64,000 bases of DNA from Gemmatimonas phototrophica (GTDB lineage Bacteria; Latescibacterota; UBA2968; UBA8231): the NCBI GenBank assembly GCA_945861755.1, contig CAMAVQ010000007.1:1-64000 (forward strand), given 5' to 3'. The notes under the pieces were generated by a model, which was not told the DNA's origin, searched no databases, and saw nothing but the letters and a program-made list of their open reading frames with translations. Each line of letters begins with the position of its first letter. Position 1 is the first letter of the stretch. Shown one piece after another: positions 35,005-42,826 of the stretch. The translations under genes and the position numbers were made by a program.

Positions 35005-35408
35005 GGCGCCGTGCCGTGCCGCGCCGTAACCTCCACCTCCGTCAGGGGGGTTTGCAGCGGCAGAAGGTAGTAGAAGGGGGTGTAGCGGGCCGGGTCCACC
35101 AGCAGCTGGCCCAGGGCATGGGTGAGGCGCCAATACTGCCCTTCCTGGCGCCAGGTCACCCCCAGGGCGGGCAGGTCGCCGGCGATGGGCCGCACCTGCT
35201 GGCCGTTGACGCGCACCTCAAAGCCGGCAGGGGCCAGGCCCACCAACCCCGCCTGGATGCCGGGTGCTGGGGAAACGTCGCAGCGCGGGGTGAGAATGAG
35301 CCCGTCCACCGGGCAGAGCAGTTGCAGTTCGGGATTTTGCCCGCTGGCTGGGGCGGGCGGCCAGCAGCACAGCCCCAGCAGCATAACGATCGCGAGTTTG
35401 GCGGCCAT
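35001..35408 (-). CDS. Signal peptide and beta-domain (upstream half of a split gene)
   Basis: The 135-residue ORF has a clear signal peptide ('MAAKLAIVMLLGLCCWPP...PASG') and a beta-rich segment with 'GFEVRVNGQQVRP' and 'LTEVEVTARHG' before stopping. In related deacetylase-like proteins a short beta domain normally precedes the barrel. At the end the minus strand reads CGGCA CGGCA CGGCG; with one copy fewer, translation would continue as 'TARHGAVILVTS' into the next ORF. I read it as the 5' part of one ancestral gene. I used ATG 35408; the track start is a TTG four codons upstream. Confidence 0.6.
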   Translation of the reverse strand: MAAKLAIVMLLGLCCWPPAPASGQNPELQLLCPVDGLILTPRCDVSPAPGIQAGLVGLAPAGFEVRVNGQQVRPIAGDLPALGVTWRQEGQYWRLTHALGQLLVDPARYTPFYYLLPLQTPLTEVEVTARHGTAP

Positions 35409-35454
35409 AGACGGAGCCAATATAGTAAATGAACCTCAGCTGGAGCCAATTTGT

Positions 35455-35483
35455 TTGACAGGCCGGAAGGGATTCTGGATACT
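35455..35483 (+). promoter_or_regulatory. Candidate promoter for the sugar isomerase-ThuA genes
   Basis: A perfect TTGACA is followed after 17 bp by GATACT, about 38 bp ahead of the isomerase start. Spacing is ideal and the -10 matches at four of six positions. Confidence 0.55.
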
Positions 35484-35521
35484 TTAACCTGTTGTGTATA
35501 TCTCACAGAAAAGAGGACGCC

Positions 35522-36280
35522 ATGGCCCCTCCAATTGCAGTGCAATTATACACGGTTCGGGACCTGTTGCCCGGGGATTTTGCCGGCACCGTCAAGCGCA
35601 TCGCCCAGATCGGTTACGCCGGGGTGGAAACCGGCGGCTTTCAGGGTATCACCACCCAGGAGGCGGCCCGCCTCTTTGCCGGCCTGGGGCTCAAGGTGCC
35701 CAGCATCCACGCGGCCCTGCCCCTGGGCGACCAGGAAAAGTCCACGGTGGAACTGGCTCAGGCGTTGGGCGTCCACCGGGTGGTGACTAGCACCCCCCGC
35801 GACGCCTTTGCCTCGGCGGAGACGGTGCGCGCCCTGTGTGATACCTGGAACCAGGCCCAACAGGTGGCCCAGCGGCACGGTCTCGAGCTGCATCTGCATA
35901 ACCACTGGTGGGAGTTCAAGCCGGTGGGCGACCGCAATGGCTTGGATCTGTTACTCGAGTACCTGAATCCGAAAATTGGCATCCAGGTAGACACCTACTG
36001 GGCGCAGACCGGCGGGTACGACCCGGCCGCGGCAGTCGAGAAAGTGGGAGCGCGGGCACCCCTGCTGCACATCAAGGACGGTCCCTGCGACAAACCCGAG
36101 TCGCCGATGGTGGCAGCGGGCCAGGGCAAGGTGGACTTTCACGCGGTGATGAAGGCCGCCGGCACCCACGCCGAATGGCTGATCGTCGAAATGGACCGCT
36201 GCGCCACCGATATGATGACCGCCGTGGAGCAGAGTTACCAGTATCTGGCCAGCCAGGGTCTGGGCCGGGGAAGGGCATAG
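35522..36280 (+). CDS. Sugar phosphate isomerase/epimerase (xylose isomerase-like TIM barrel)
   Basis: The 252-residue protein begins at the ATG after AGAGGA; the track start is 10 codons further up. The barrel shows 'IAVQLYTVRDLL', 'GYAGVETGGF', 'LHLHNHWWEF' (metal His region) and a final 'WLIVEMDRC' with the metal Glu. These enzymes interconvert keto and aldo sugars or inositol derivatives. It is 9 bp from the ThuA gene, a frequent pairing in sugar catabolism clusters. Substrate unknown. Confidence 0.88.
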   Translation: MAPPIAVQLYTVRDLLPGDFAGTVKRIAQIGYAGVETGGFQGITTQEAARLFAGLGLKVPSIHAALPLGDQEKSTVELAQALGVHRVVTSTPRDAFASAETVRALCDTWNQAQQVAQRHGLELHLHNHWWEFKPVGDRNGLDLLLEYLNPKIGIQVDTYWAQTGGYDPAAAVEKVGARAPLLHIKDGPCDKPESPMVAAGQGKVDFHAVMKAAGTHAEWLIVEMDRCATDMMTAVEQSYQYLASQGLGRGRA

Positions 36281-36289
36281 AGGAGCGCG

Positions 36290-36937
36290 ATGAAAAAGGC
36301 ATTGATGGTCTGGGGCGGCTGGCTGGGCCACGAGCCCAAGCAGTGCGTCGAGGTATTCGCCCCGGTGCTGGAAGCCGCCGGGTTTGCGGTGCAGATCTCC
36401 GACACCCTCGACAGCTACAAAGACCAGGAGCTGATGAAGGAGTTGAGCTTGGTGGTGCCGGTGTGGACCATGGGCACCATCGAGCGCGAGCAGGAGCAGG
36501 GGCTGCTGGCCGCCGTCAAGAGCGGTGTCGGCCTCGCCGGTTTTCACGGTGGCATGGGCGATTCCTTTCGCAACAACACCGAGTACCAGTTCATGGTGGG
36601 TGGCCAGTGGGTGGCCCACCCGGACGGCATCATCGATTACCAGGTAGACATCACCGACCACCAGGACCCCGTCACCCAAGGCATCCCCAACTTTAAGATG
36701 CACTCCGAGCAGTACTACATGCACACGGATCCGGGCAACCAGGTGCTGGCCACCACCACCTTCCGCGACCGGACGAGCGCCCCCTGGGTGAACGGTACGG
36801 TGATGCCAGTGGTGTGGAAGCGGAGTTGGGGGTCGGGCCGGGTGTTCTATTCCTCGCTGGGGCACGCGGCCAGGGACTTTGAGGTGGCGGAGGCCAAAGA
36901 AATCCAAAAACGCGGCATGGTCTGGGCCGCTCGTTAA
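36290..36937 (+). CDS. ThuA-like protein
   Basis: The 215-residue protein has a class I glutamine amidotransferase-like fold: '[14 protein letters not shown]' at the start, '[15 protein letters not shown]' in the middle, and '[16 protein letters not shown]' near the end, the usual ThuA landmarks. ThuA proteins occur with trehalose and other sugar-use genes; the reaction is not firmly known. It is co-transcribed with the sugar isomerase and probably with the small membrane protein that follows. Confidence 0.87.
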   Translation: MKKALMVWGGWLGHEPKQCVEVFAPVLEAAGFAVQISDTLDSYKDQELMKELSLVVPVWTMGTIEREQEQGLLAAVKSGVGLAGFHGGMGDSFRNNTEYQFMVGGQWVAHPDGIIDYQVDITDHQDPVTQGIPNFKMHSEQYYMHTDPGNQVLATTTFRDRTSAPWVNGTVMPVVWKRSWGSGRVFYSSLGHAARDFEVAEAKEIQKRGMVWAAR

Positions 36938-36966
36938 TCACCGTTCGCACAGAGGAGATCGGCGCA

Positions 36967-37197
36967 ATGCAGGTCATGGAGTTGATCAAGAAGATTCAGG
37001 ACAACGGCACCAGCCGGATTTCGGGGGCACTGGCCGAGGTTCCCTGGGCGCGCCGCCGGCGCAACCGCAATCTCAGTCGGGTGTTGTGGGGGGCGGGCAT
37101 CGCCGCGGGCTTGGCCCTGGTGGCAGTGCTGGCCTGGGTGGCAATGGGTCGCTGCACCGGCGAGGGAGCTACCGAAGAAGAGGTGGGCCTGTCCTAG
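36967..37197 (+). CDS. Small single-span membrane protein, unknown
   Basis: The 76-residue ORF has a GAGGAG site ahead of the ATG. A basic stretch 'WARRRRNRN' precedes one hydrophobic segment (about residues 42-60), giving an N-in orientation, followed by a short acidic tail ('EGATEEEVGLS'). I recognise no family. It is probably the last gene of the isomerase-ThuA transcript, since a strong hairpin follows. Confidence 0.55.
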   Translation: MQVMELIKKIQDNGTSRISGALAEVPWARRRRNRNLSRVLWGAGIAAGLALVAVLAWVAMGRCTGEGATEEEVGLS

Positions 37198-37222
37198 TAG
37201 GCGTTGCCGCCCACAGCCCAAC

Positions 37223-37257
37223 CCGCGCAACGCCCCATACGTTGGGGCGTTGCGCGG
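37223..37257. terminator. Long GC-rich hairpin between convergent genes
   Basis: A perfect stem of at least 14 bp (CCGCGCAACGCCCC / GGGGCGTTGCGCGG) with loop ATACGTT lies between the small membrane protein and the radical SAM gene. It has no T-run. The arm CGCAACGCC also occurs in a hairpin at 47454, and the loop with its closing bases is the reverse complement of that in the hairpin at 47391, so it may be a repeat unit as well as a terminator. Confidence 0.6.
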
Positions 37258-37277
37258 CCTGTCCTGAAGCAGGTGTC

Positions 37278-38561
37278 CTAGTTCAGGGCGCGGTTGAGGC
37301 GGTGGCACAGGGCCTTGAGGCGGTTGAGTTCGGCGCTGCCCAGGAAGTGTTCGGCAAAAGCAGTCTTGTTGTGCCACAAGGGTTCGTCCAGGTCCACCAA
37401 TCCCCGGCAGGCTTCCCCGTCGGGCGTGTTTGGAATAGGGGAGAATTCGGAGAGCATCAGCCGGATACCCAGCGAGTGGGCAAAGTGCATGGAGGCTTCC
37501 ACCTCCTGCTGTTCCCCGCGCGGGTGCCCGGCGATGAGGTAGGCGGTGATCATCCGGCGGTCGGCACCGGCCGCTTCCAAGGCCGCCACTGCGGCCACCA
37601 GTTCCGCCGAGTACACCTTGCCGCCGGTCTTCTTCTGCCAGGTGTAGGCGCTGCTCTCGAAGCCCAGGTAAAAGCTCTGGAAGCCGGCCCGCACCATCAG
37701 TTGCGCTACCGGGGGGGTGATGAAACGCGCGTTGAGGGCGTTGGGGGTGTGCAACTCCAGCCCGTATCCGCGCCGGACTACCTCCTCCAATAAGGGCAGC
37801 AGCAGTTCTTCCTCCCGGAAGAGCAGGGCGTCGTCGTAAAAGGCCAGTCGTCGCACCCCGCGTTGATGCAGTAGATCGATCTCTGCCAAGGTCCGCTCTA
37901 CATTCCCCGAAAACTTTGGATAGAGCTGGGGCACCGAGCAATAGGTGCAGCGGAAGGGACAGCCCTCCGTGAGTTTGAGCACCCCCGTCTCCAGCCTTTC
38001 GTAGCCCTCCCAGAAAGGCAGGGCCTCGGCCTCGCCTTCTACGCCCAATAAATCCCATAGCGGTCCCAGATCCTGTCCCGCCACCACCAGGTCAGCACCC
38101 AGAGTACGCGCGTGTGCGGTACAGAGCGTGGCATAGACCCCGCCCAGCACCACGGCGCTCTGGGGCGAGGCGGCGCGCACCTCCTCGATCACCTCGCGCA
38201 CCCCCGGATACCAGTAGGTCATGGTGGTCTGCACCAGCACGGCGTCGAAGGGCGCTTGGTCGCGGAGAAACGCGCTCAGCAGAGCCCGCGGCAGACCAAA
38301 GCGGTGGTAGCGCCGGCGGATGGGGGCCAGGGCTGCGGGTTTGGGCAGGACCTCGGCGGGAAAGGCACCCCGGCCCCAGGGATCGCGCTTGAGGCCGGGG
38401 GGCATGCCTGGGTGCAGGCGGTCGAGGAAGTCGAAAAGCTGCAACTCGGCCTGGCCGCGCAACTGTCCGGCCACCCGCAGCAGGCCGTAGGGTTTGAGCC
38501 AGTAGTCGTAGGCGGTGAAATCGCAGATGGGCGGGTTGACCAGCAGGATGCGCAACTCCAT
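37278..38561 (-). CDS. Radical SAM enzyme with B12-binding-like N-terminal domain
   Basis: The 427-residue protein starts at the ATG overlapping the stop of the upstream C45 gene; the track ORF to 39488 is out of frame there. Residues 1-170 look like a cobalamin-binding-type Rossmann domain ('LGGVYATLCTAHARTLGAD'), though I see no clear DxHxxG motif. The radical SAM cluster cysteines are Cys201, 205 and 208 ('CPFRCTYC'). 'HTPNALNARFITPPVAQLM' and 'YLIAGHPRG' follow in the barrel. The substrate is unknown. Confidence 0.85.
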   Translation of the reverse strand: MELRILLVNPPICDFTAYDYWLKPYGLLRVAGQLRGQAELQLFDFLDRLHPGMPPGLKRDPWGRGAFPAEVLPKPAALAPIRRRYHRFGLPRALLSAFLRDQAPFDAVLVQTTMTYWYPGVREVIEEVRAASPQSAVVLGGVYATLCTAHARTLGADLVVAGQDLGPLWDLLGVEGEAEALPFWEGYERLETGVLKLTEGCPFRCTYCSVPQLYPKFSGNVERTLAEIDLLHQRGVRRLAFYDDALLFREEELLLPLLEEVVRRGYGLELHTPNALNARFITPPVAQLMVRAGFQSFYLGFESSAYTWQKKTGGKVYSAELVAAVAALEAAGADRRMITAYLIAGHPRGEQQEVEASMHFAHSLGIRLMLSEFSPIPNTPDGEACRGLVDLDEPLWHNKTAFAEHFLGSAELNRLKALCHRLNRALN

Positions 38562-39586
38562 CAAACCTCGTAGCTGGTCCAGGTCCCGGTACAGCCGTGG
38601 CCGCACCGCACGTGGAAGAGCCCCTTGGCCGGCTCGGCGAGGTACCCGGTGATGGAATAAGAGCCCTTGGCCCCGTGCCGGCAGATGCCGCCCGGATCGC
38701 CCTGGTGATCGGCCATGATCCCCTTCATCACCTGCACGTCGATGTGGCCCCAGTGCTGCTTCACCAGCTCGCGCAGGCGGTCCAGGCGCGGACAGGAGTC
38801 GGGCAGGGTGGCATCCTCGTACGGGGTGAACTCCGGGGTGAGGTAGTGGTTGGTATGCAGCCGGCAGTCGGGGTGCTCGTCGGGGTACAGGGCCACGGCC
38901 TCGGGGCGGATCTCCACGTCGGCCACCGTGCCCTCGCCGTCGCAGAAGACCATATTGCCCGCCGAGCAGGTGGGGTGCTCTTGGACCATGCGCAGGCACT
39001 GGGCCACCGTCGTTTTTTCCAGCAGGGTGCGCTTGAGCGGATAGTGGGGCAGGCCGGGACGCCAGGGGGCGTTGTACAGGGCGTTGGCGAAGTGGGCCAC
39101 CCCGTGCTGGTTCATACCCATGTACCCGAGCTGGCCGGCAAAGGTGAAGGTGATGGCCCGGGGCCGCCCATCGCTGGGCTTGAGGTGGAGCACGATGCCG
39201 AGGTCGGAGAATTCGGGAGGCAGGTCCTGGTTTTGCCCGGCGATGGGTTGGCCGGTGGCGGTGGCCGCGCCGGTGAGGGCGAAGGCGGTGCAGCCTTCGG
39301 GCCGGGCATTGACGGCCTCGCCGCGCACCTGGCAGAGCAAGGCTTCCTCGTAGGGGAGTCCGGCACCGGCGGCCAGGCCGCGCACTTCTTCTAGGTAGGC
39401 GGGGTTGAGGCGCTGGATGAAGGGCTCGAAGGCATGGGCATTGCGGCCCAGTTCGGCGCGGTCCCGGCCGGTGCTCTTCTCGATCCACCCCAGGTATTTG
39501 CGGATCAGATCGCCGGCCTGTTGGCCGTGCTGGTAGCCCATTTCGTAGGCAGTGCCGGAGACGGAGATGAGGGGAAAGGCGTGCAT
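38561..39586 (-). CDS. C45 family autoproteolytic acyltransferase/hydrolase
   Basis: The 341-residue protein resembles acyl-CoA:6-aminopenicillanate acyltransferase-type Ntn hydrolases. 'YEMGYQHGQQAGDLIRKYL' lies at the start, and Gly98-Cys99 ('PEGCTAFAL') is the expected self-cleavage site that frees the nucleophilic Cys. 'GQNQDLPPEF' follows. These enzymes form or break amide bonds of small acylated compounds. The 1-nt overlap with the radical SAM gene suggests joint action on one metabolite. Divergent from the RraA gene. Confidence 0.85.
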   Translation of the reverse strand: MHAFPLISVSGTAYEMGYQHGQQAGDLIRKYLGWIEKSTGRDRAELGRNAHAFEPFIQRLNPAYLEEVRGLAAGAGLPYEEALLCQVRGEAVNARPEGCTAFALTGAATATGQPIAGQNQDLPPEFSDLGIVLHLKPSDGRPRAITFTFAGQLGYMGMNQHGVAHFANALYNAPWRPGLPHYPLKRTLLEKTTVAQCLRMVQEHPTCSAGNMVFCDGEGTVADVEIRPEAVALYPDEHPDCRLHTNHYLTPEFTPYEDATLPDSCPRLDRLRELVKQHWGHIDVQVMKGIMADHQGDPGGICRHGAKGSYSITGYLAEPAKGLFHVRCGHGCTGTWTSYEV

Positions 39587-39661
39587 GAGGTGTGGCTCCT
39601 GTGTGGATGGCTAGGTGGTGCGCTGAGTCTAGGGGATGACTCCGCTGCTGGCAAGAGTGCT

Positions 39662-39690
39662 TTGACAGCGATGGGGGGGCGCTCTACTTT
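39662..39690 (+). promoter_or_regulatory. Candidate promoter for the RraA-type gene
   Basis: TTGACA is followed after 17 bp by TACTTT, 31 bp ahead of the ATG at 39722. The -10 is poor, but spacing and position fit. A strong AAGGAGAG ribosome site follows. Confidence 0.4.
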
Positions 39691-39721
39691 GGAGCAACCC
39701 ATTTCGATAAGGAGAGAAATT

Positions 39722-40450
39722 ATGGCAGGGCTTTCGCAGGCGGATCTGGATCTGCTGCGCAAATACGACACGCCGACTATCTGCAATGTGATCGAGTTGT
39801 TCGAGGTGCGGCCAAATGACGCTGGGTACATGGATGCCCGTATCCGCGCCTGTTTTCCGGAGTTGCCGCCCATGGTGGGATACGCTTCTACGGCCACCTT
39901 CCGCTCGGCGGCCCCGGCCCGTTCGGGCGACGTGTACACCAGTCTCGACCGGCAGGTGGAGGAGTTCGGCGAGCTGCCTGGGCCCCCGGTGGTGGTCTTT
40001 CAGGATCTGGATAGCCCGACTGTTTCGGCTACCTTCGGCGAGGTGATGTGCTCCACCTACAAGGGCTTCGGGGCGGTGGGGCTGATCACCAGCGGGGCGG
40101 CCCGCGACCTGGACCAGGTGCGGGCCTTCAAATTCCCGGCCTTCAGCGACGGCACCATCTGCTCCCACGGCTATGCCCATACCCTCGATTCGAAGGTGCC
40201 AGTGCATGTGGGCGGGATCACTATTTATCCAGGTGATCTGTTACACGGGGACTGCAATGGGGTGACGACCATTCCGCACGAGATCGCCTCCGAGGTAGCC
40301 CACCTGTGCGCCGAATACATCGAGGGGGAGATGGTGGTGATCAACTACGTGCGCAGCAGCGCGCCTACGCCCAAGGGGTTGGGTGAGGCGCGGGCGGAGT
40401 GCGGCCGGCGTTTCAAGGAGATGGCAGCGCGGATCAAGGGGAAGAGGTAG
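39722..40450 (+). CDS. RraA-like family protein, second copy
   Basis: The 242-residue protein begins after an AAGGAGAG site; the track ORF from 39434 includes non-coding upstream sequence. 'YKGFGAVGLITSGAARDLDQ' carries the Arg-Asp substrate site and 'YPGDLLHGDCNGVTTIP' the C-terminal signature. It is clearly diverged from the copy at 31.8-32.6 kb. Probable aldolase or decarboxylase on a short keto acid. It stands alone on its strand, and its stop lies at the edge of a palindromic repeat. Confidence 0.83.
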   Translation: MAGLSQADLDLLRKYDTPTICNVIELFEVRPNDAGYMDARIRACFPELPPMVGYASTATFRSAAPARSGDVYTSLDRQVEEFGELPGPPVVVFQDLDSPTVSATFGEVMCSTYKGFGAVGLITSGAARDLDQVRAFKFPAFSDGTICSHGYAHTLDSKVPVHVGGITIYPGDLLHGDCNGVTTIPHEIASEVAHLCAEYIEGEMVVINYVRSSAPTPKGLGEARAECGRRFKEMAARIKGKR

Positions 40451-40579
40451 GAGCGTCGGGGAGCGACCCACTCCGGCTTTTCCCGAGTCCCGGTCCTGCC
40501 GCCGACGCCCAGCCCCCAGGACCTTTCCCGGCACCACTCCCCCAGTAAAAGCCTTCGGGGTCCGCTCCCCGCCGCTCTA
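40448..40579. repeat. Palindromic intergenic element, copy A
   Basis: The gap after the RraA gene begins GCGTCGGGGAGCGACCC and ends with GGGGTCCGCTCCCCGCCGCT, so its ends are imperfect inverted repeats of about 30 bp (read inward, both give GGGGAGCG, ACCC and then GGCTTTT). The same end sequences bound a longer gap at 47.35-47.55 kb. Between the ends copy A is GC-rich with no ORF. It could be a MITE-like non-autonomous element or an extragenic palindrome. Its right end supplies the stop codon of the small minus-strand gene. Confidence 0.6.
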
Positions 40580-40774
40580 CGCAGTCTGGCTGGTTCCGGC
40601 AGGTTCGTAGCCGGGGCAGTGGAGTACGGGCAGCGGGGGATACTTGGGATAACGCGGGTCGGTGGCGGCGCGGCGGCACAAATAGAAGGTGGCGCCGCGC
40701 TGCGAGTGGACGCGGCGCAGGTGCTGGCAGTGGGCGCAGAGGCCCGCCTCTGCGGGGGATGGTTCAGCGGCCAC
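40577..40774 (-). CDS. Small cysteine-rich (zinc-ribbon-like) protein
   Basis: From a GTG (65 aa) the frame reads 'AGLCAHCQHLRRVHSQRG', then 'FYLCRRAATDPRYPKYPPLP' and 'LHCPGYEP'. The four cysteines could hold a zinc ion. Small proteins of this pattern are widespread in GC-rich environmental bacteria without assigned function. It starts 10 bp after the end of the secreted FlgD-tail gene on the same strand. The longer track ORF overlaps that gene out of frame. Confidence 0.6.
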   Translation of the reverse strand: MAAEPSPAEAGLCAHCQHLRRVHSQRGATFYLCRRAATDPRYPKYPPLPVLHCPGYEPAGTSQTA

Positions 40775-40784
40775 GGGGCGCTGT

Positions 40785-42689
40785 TCAGTAGACCACGGCC
40801 ACAGTGCCGGCCTGCTGGTCCCGGTCCCGCCCCGCTTCCACCGCCAGGTAGTACACATACAGACCCGGCGGCACCAGCCTCTGGTTGTCGTCCCGGCCGT
40901 CCCAGGAAAAATGGAAGCGCCCGCTCTGCAGCGGCCCGGCGTAGACCACCCGGCGTCGGCGGCCGGACAGGTCGAAGATCTCCAGCTTCAGGGGCGCGTT
41001 GTCTGTCAGTTGCAACAGGTCGAAGGAAAAATTCACCGTCTCGTTCACCCCGTCGCCGTTGGGGGTAGCGGTCCTGGGCGCCACGATCAGATTCGCCAGG
41101 AAGCGGGTGGAGAACAAGGTACGCACGGAGAGCACGTCGCTCGCCAATTGCGGTGTCGCATCGCCCGGCTCGATCCGCTGCGCCACTTCCAGGGGGCGGT
41201 CTGTGTCCCGCAGCCAGCCGGCGAAGGGTGTGCCGTAGCGCAGCACCGGCGCGCGGAAGACCACCTCGATCAACTCTCCGGAATTCTCCGCTTTGCGGCG
41301 GGGGAAGCGGACGGCGAACAAGGTCGAGTCCGGCCCCTCGACGCGGACCTCGGCCGCCACCGGCACCCCGCCGATCTTCACGGTGTCCACCCCGGCCAGG
41401 CCAAAGGGCGCGGCGATCTCCACCTCGTCAAAACCAGAAGACGGCGCCTGGATCAAGGGCCGGATGGCGTAGGTGAACTGCGCGGTTTCTCCCAAGGGGA
41501 CCTCGGGAGGGTAGATTTCCCCTACGGCTTTTTCGGCCAGGGGCGGGGTGGTGGCCGCAAACTCGACGAATTTCAACTCGCCGCCCTCCTCGGCGGTGGG
41601 CAGAAAATCGACGCGGAATTGAAAGACCGAGTTGGGCCCCGGGGAGAGCACCGGCGTGCCGCTGCTGTCCGCAAATTCGTAGGGAGCGGTCCAGAAGCTC
41701 CAGTTGTCGCTGTCATAACTGACCTGGGCGGCTTCCCCTGGCTTCAATTGGGTATAGGCCGCCTCGTTCAGGGAGGCGCCCTTGGCGTCGAGTGAAGAGA
41801 TCTCATCCCCCCGCCCGGTGTAGCGCCAGTATACATTCGGGTCCCGGTCTTTGCCCGTCCGCGACTGGACCCAGACCTCAGCCTCCGGGTCCTGGCGGCC
41901 GCCCCAGCGGATCTTTCCCCAGATCGCCGGCGTTCCCAGATCGATGAAGGAGCTGACGTAGGAGGCGCGGTTGATATAGCCCTTCCCGTAGATCTCCACC
42001 TCGGCCACACTCACCGCCTTGGAGGACATCCGATAGAGCATCAACTCCACGTTGCGGGCCAAGGTCGGGGGAAAATACACGTCCAGGGTGTCCCGGATGT
42101 TGTCCGCCACCCTGGCGATTACCTCGTCGGCGACCAGGTAGAACTTGAGGCCGGCTTTGGCGTTGGTGCTGGCGGCGATGTCTAGCTTGTCCGGATAGTG
42201 GCCGCTCTGGGGGGTGAAGAGCCGGACCCGGTTCACCTGGAACACCCTCCCCAGATCTATGGTGAGCAGCAGCTTCGGCAGTAGGGAGGAGTACGCCTGG
42301 CCGGCGAGCGGGTCCAGAGCAGTGGGGGGCACTTCCCATTCGTAAAAGGTCTTGGGATCTCCATCGATCAGGGTTTTGGAGGCATCGGTCACCAGGAAAT
42401 TCCCGCCGGTGTAGTCATAGGCATAGGGACCGCCGCCCCGCACGATGCTAGACAGGGCGATATTGTCCTCCGGGTCCAGAAAGAGCGGTCGCAGCACCCC
42501 GGTGGCAAAGGCCTCTTCGTCGAGCCCTTCCCTGGAGGTGAAATCACTCCACTGCAATTGATGGAAGTTGACGCCTGGCTGGTCTGGGCGGGGCTGGTCG
42601 GCGCCGCCGATCCGGAAGATCTCCAGGGCGAGCAGACCTCCTGGCAGGGCGATACTCACCAGGCTGGCGATGATCAAGGCCTTTTTCAT
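40785..42689 (-). CDS. Secreted protein with discoidin-like regions and FlgD-like C-terminal domain (paralogue A)
   Basis: The 634-residue protein has a signal peptide ('MKKALIIASLVSIALPGGLLAL'). A discoidin-like pattern ('DGDPKTFYEWEVPP', 'LLTIDLGRVFQVNRVRLF') suggests carbohydrate or surface binding. The last 90 residues carry 'TATPNGDGVNETVNF', 'LKLEIFDLSGRRR' and 'FHFSWDGRDDNQRLVPPGLY', a FlgD Ig-like domain found at the ends of exported FCB proteins. It is divergently transcribed from a longer relative with the same layout. Likely a cell-surface or released protein. Confidence 0.7.
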   Translation of the reverse strand: MKKALIIASLVSIALPGGLLALEIFRIGGADQPRPDQPGVNFHQLQWSDFTSREGLDEEAFATGVLRPLFLDPEDNIALSSIVRGGGPYAYDYTGGNFLVTDASKTLIDGDPKTFYEWEVPPTALDPLAGQAYSSLLPKLLLTIDLGRVFQVNRVRLFTPQSGHYPDKLDIAASTNAKAGLKFYLVADEVIARVADNIRDTLDVYFPPTLARNVELMLYRMSSKAVSVAEVEIYGKGYINRASYVSSFIDLGTPAIWGKIRWGGRQDPEAEVWVQSRTGKDRDPNVYWRYTGRGDEISSLDAKGASLNEAAYTQLKPGEAAQVSYDSDNWSFWTAPYEFADSSGTPVLSPGPNSVFQFRVDFLPTAEEGGELKFVEFAATTPPLAEKAVGEIYPPEVPLGETAQFTYAIRPLIQAPSSGFDEVEIAAPFGLAGVDTVKIGGVPVAAEVRVEGPDSTLFAVRFPRRKAENSGELIEVVFRAPVLRYGTPFAGWLRDTDRPLEVAQRIEPGDATPQLASDVLSVRTLFSTRFLANLIVAPRTATPNGDGVNETVNFSFDLLQLTDNAPLKLEIFDLSGRRRRVVYAGPLQSGRFHFSWDGRDDNQRLVPPGLYVYYLAVEAGRDRDQQAGTVAVVY

Positions 42690-42826
42690 CAGGCGCCCCC
42701 CTTGCCTCTATGATATGCCGGTATACAGACTGGAACAAGTGTTTGCTTGGACAAAGAATCGCCGCGAGGTATATTCCCTGCAAACGTGCAAACGAGCCAG
42801 TTTTTCAGGCTCTAGGAGTGCCTTTG

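Noticed and set aside
36934-38058. 374-residue minus-strand ORF
   Set aside because: It overlaps the radical SAM gene in another frame; the Arg- and Gly-rich sequence has no recognisable domain.
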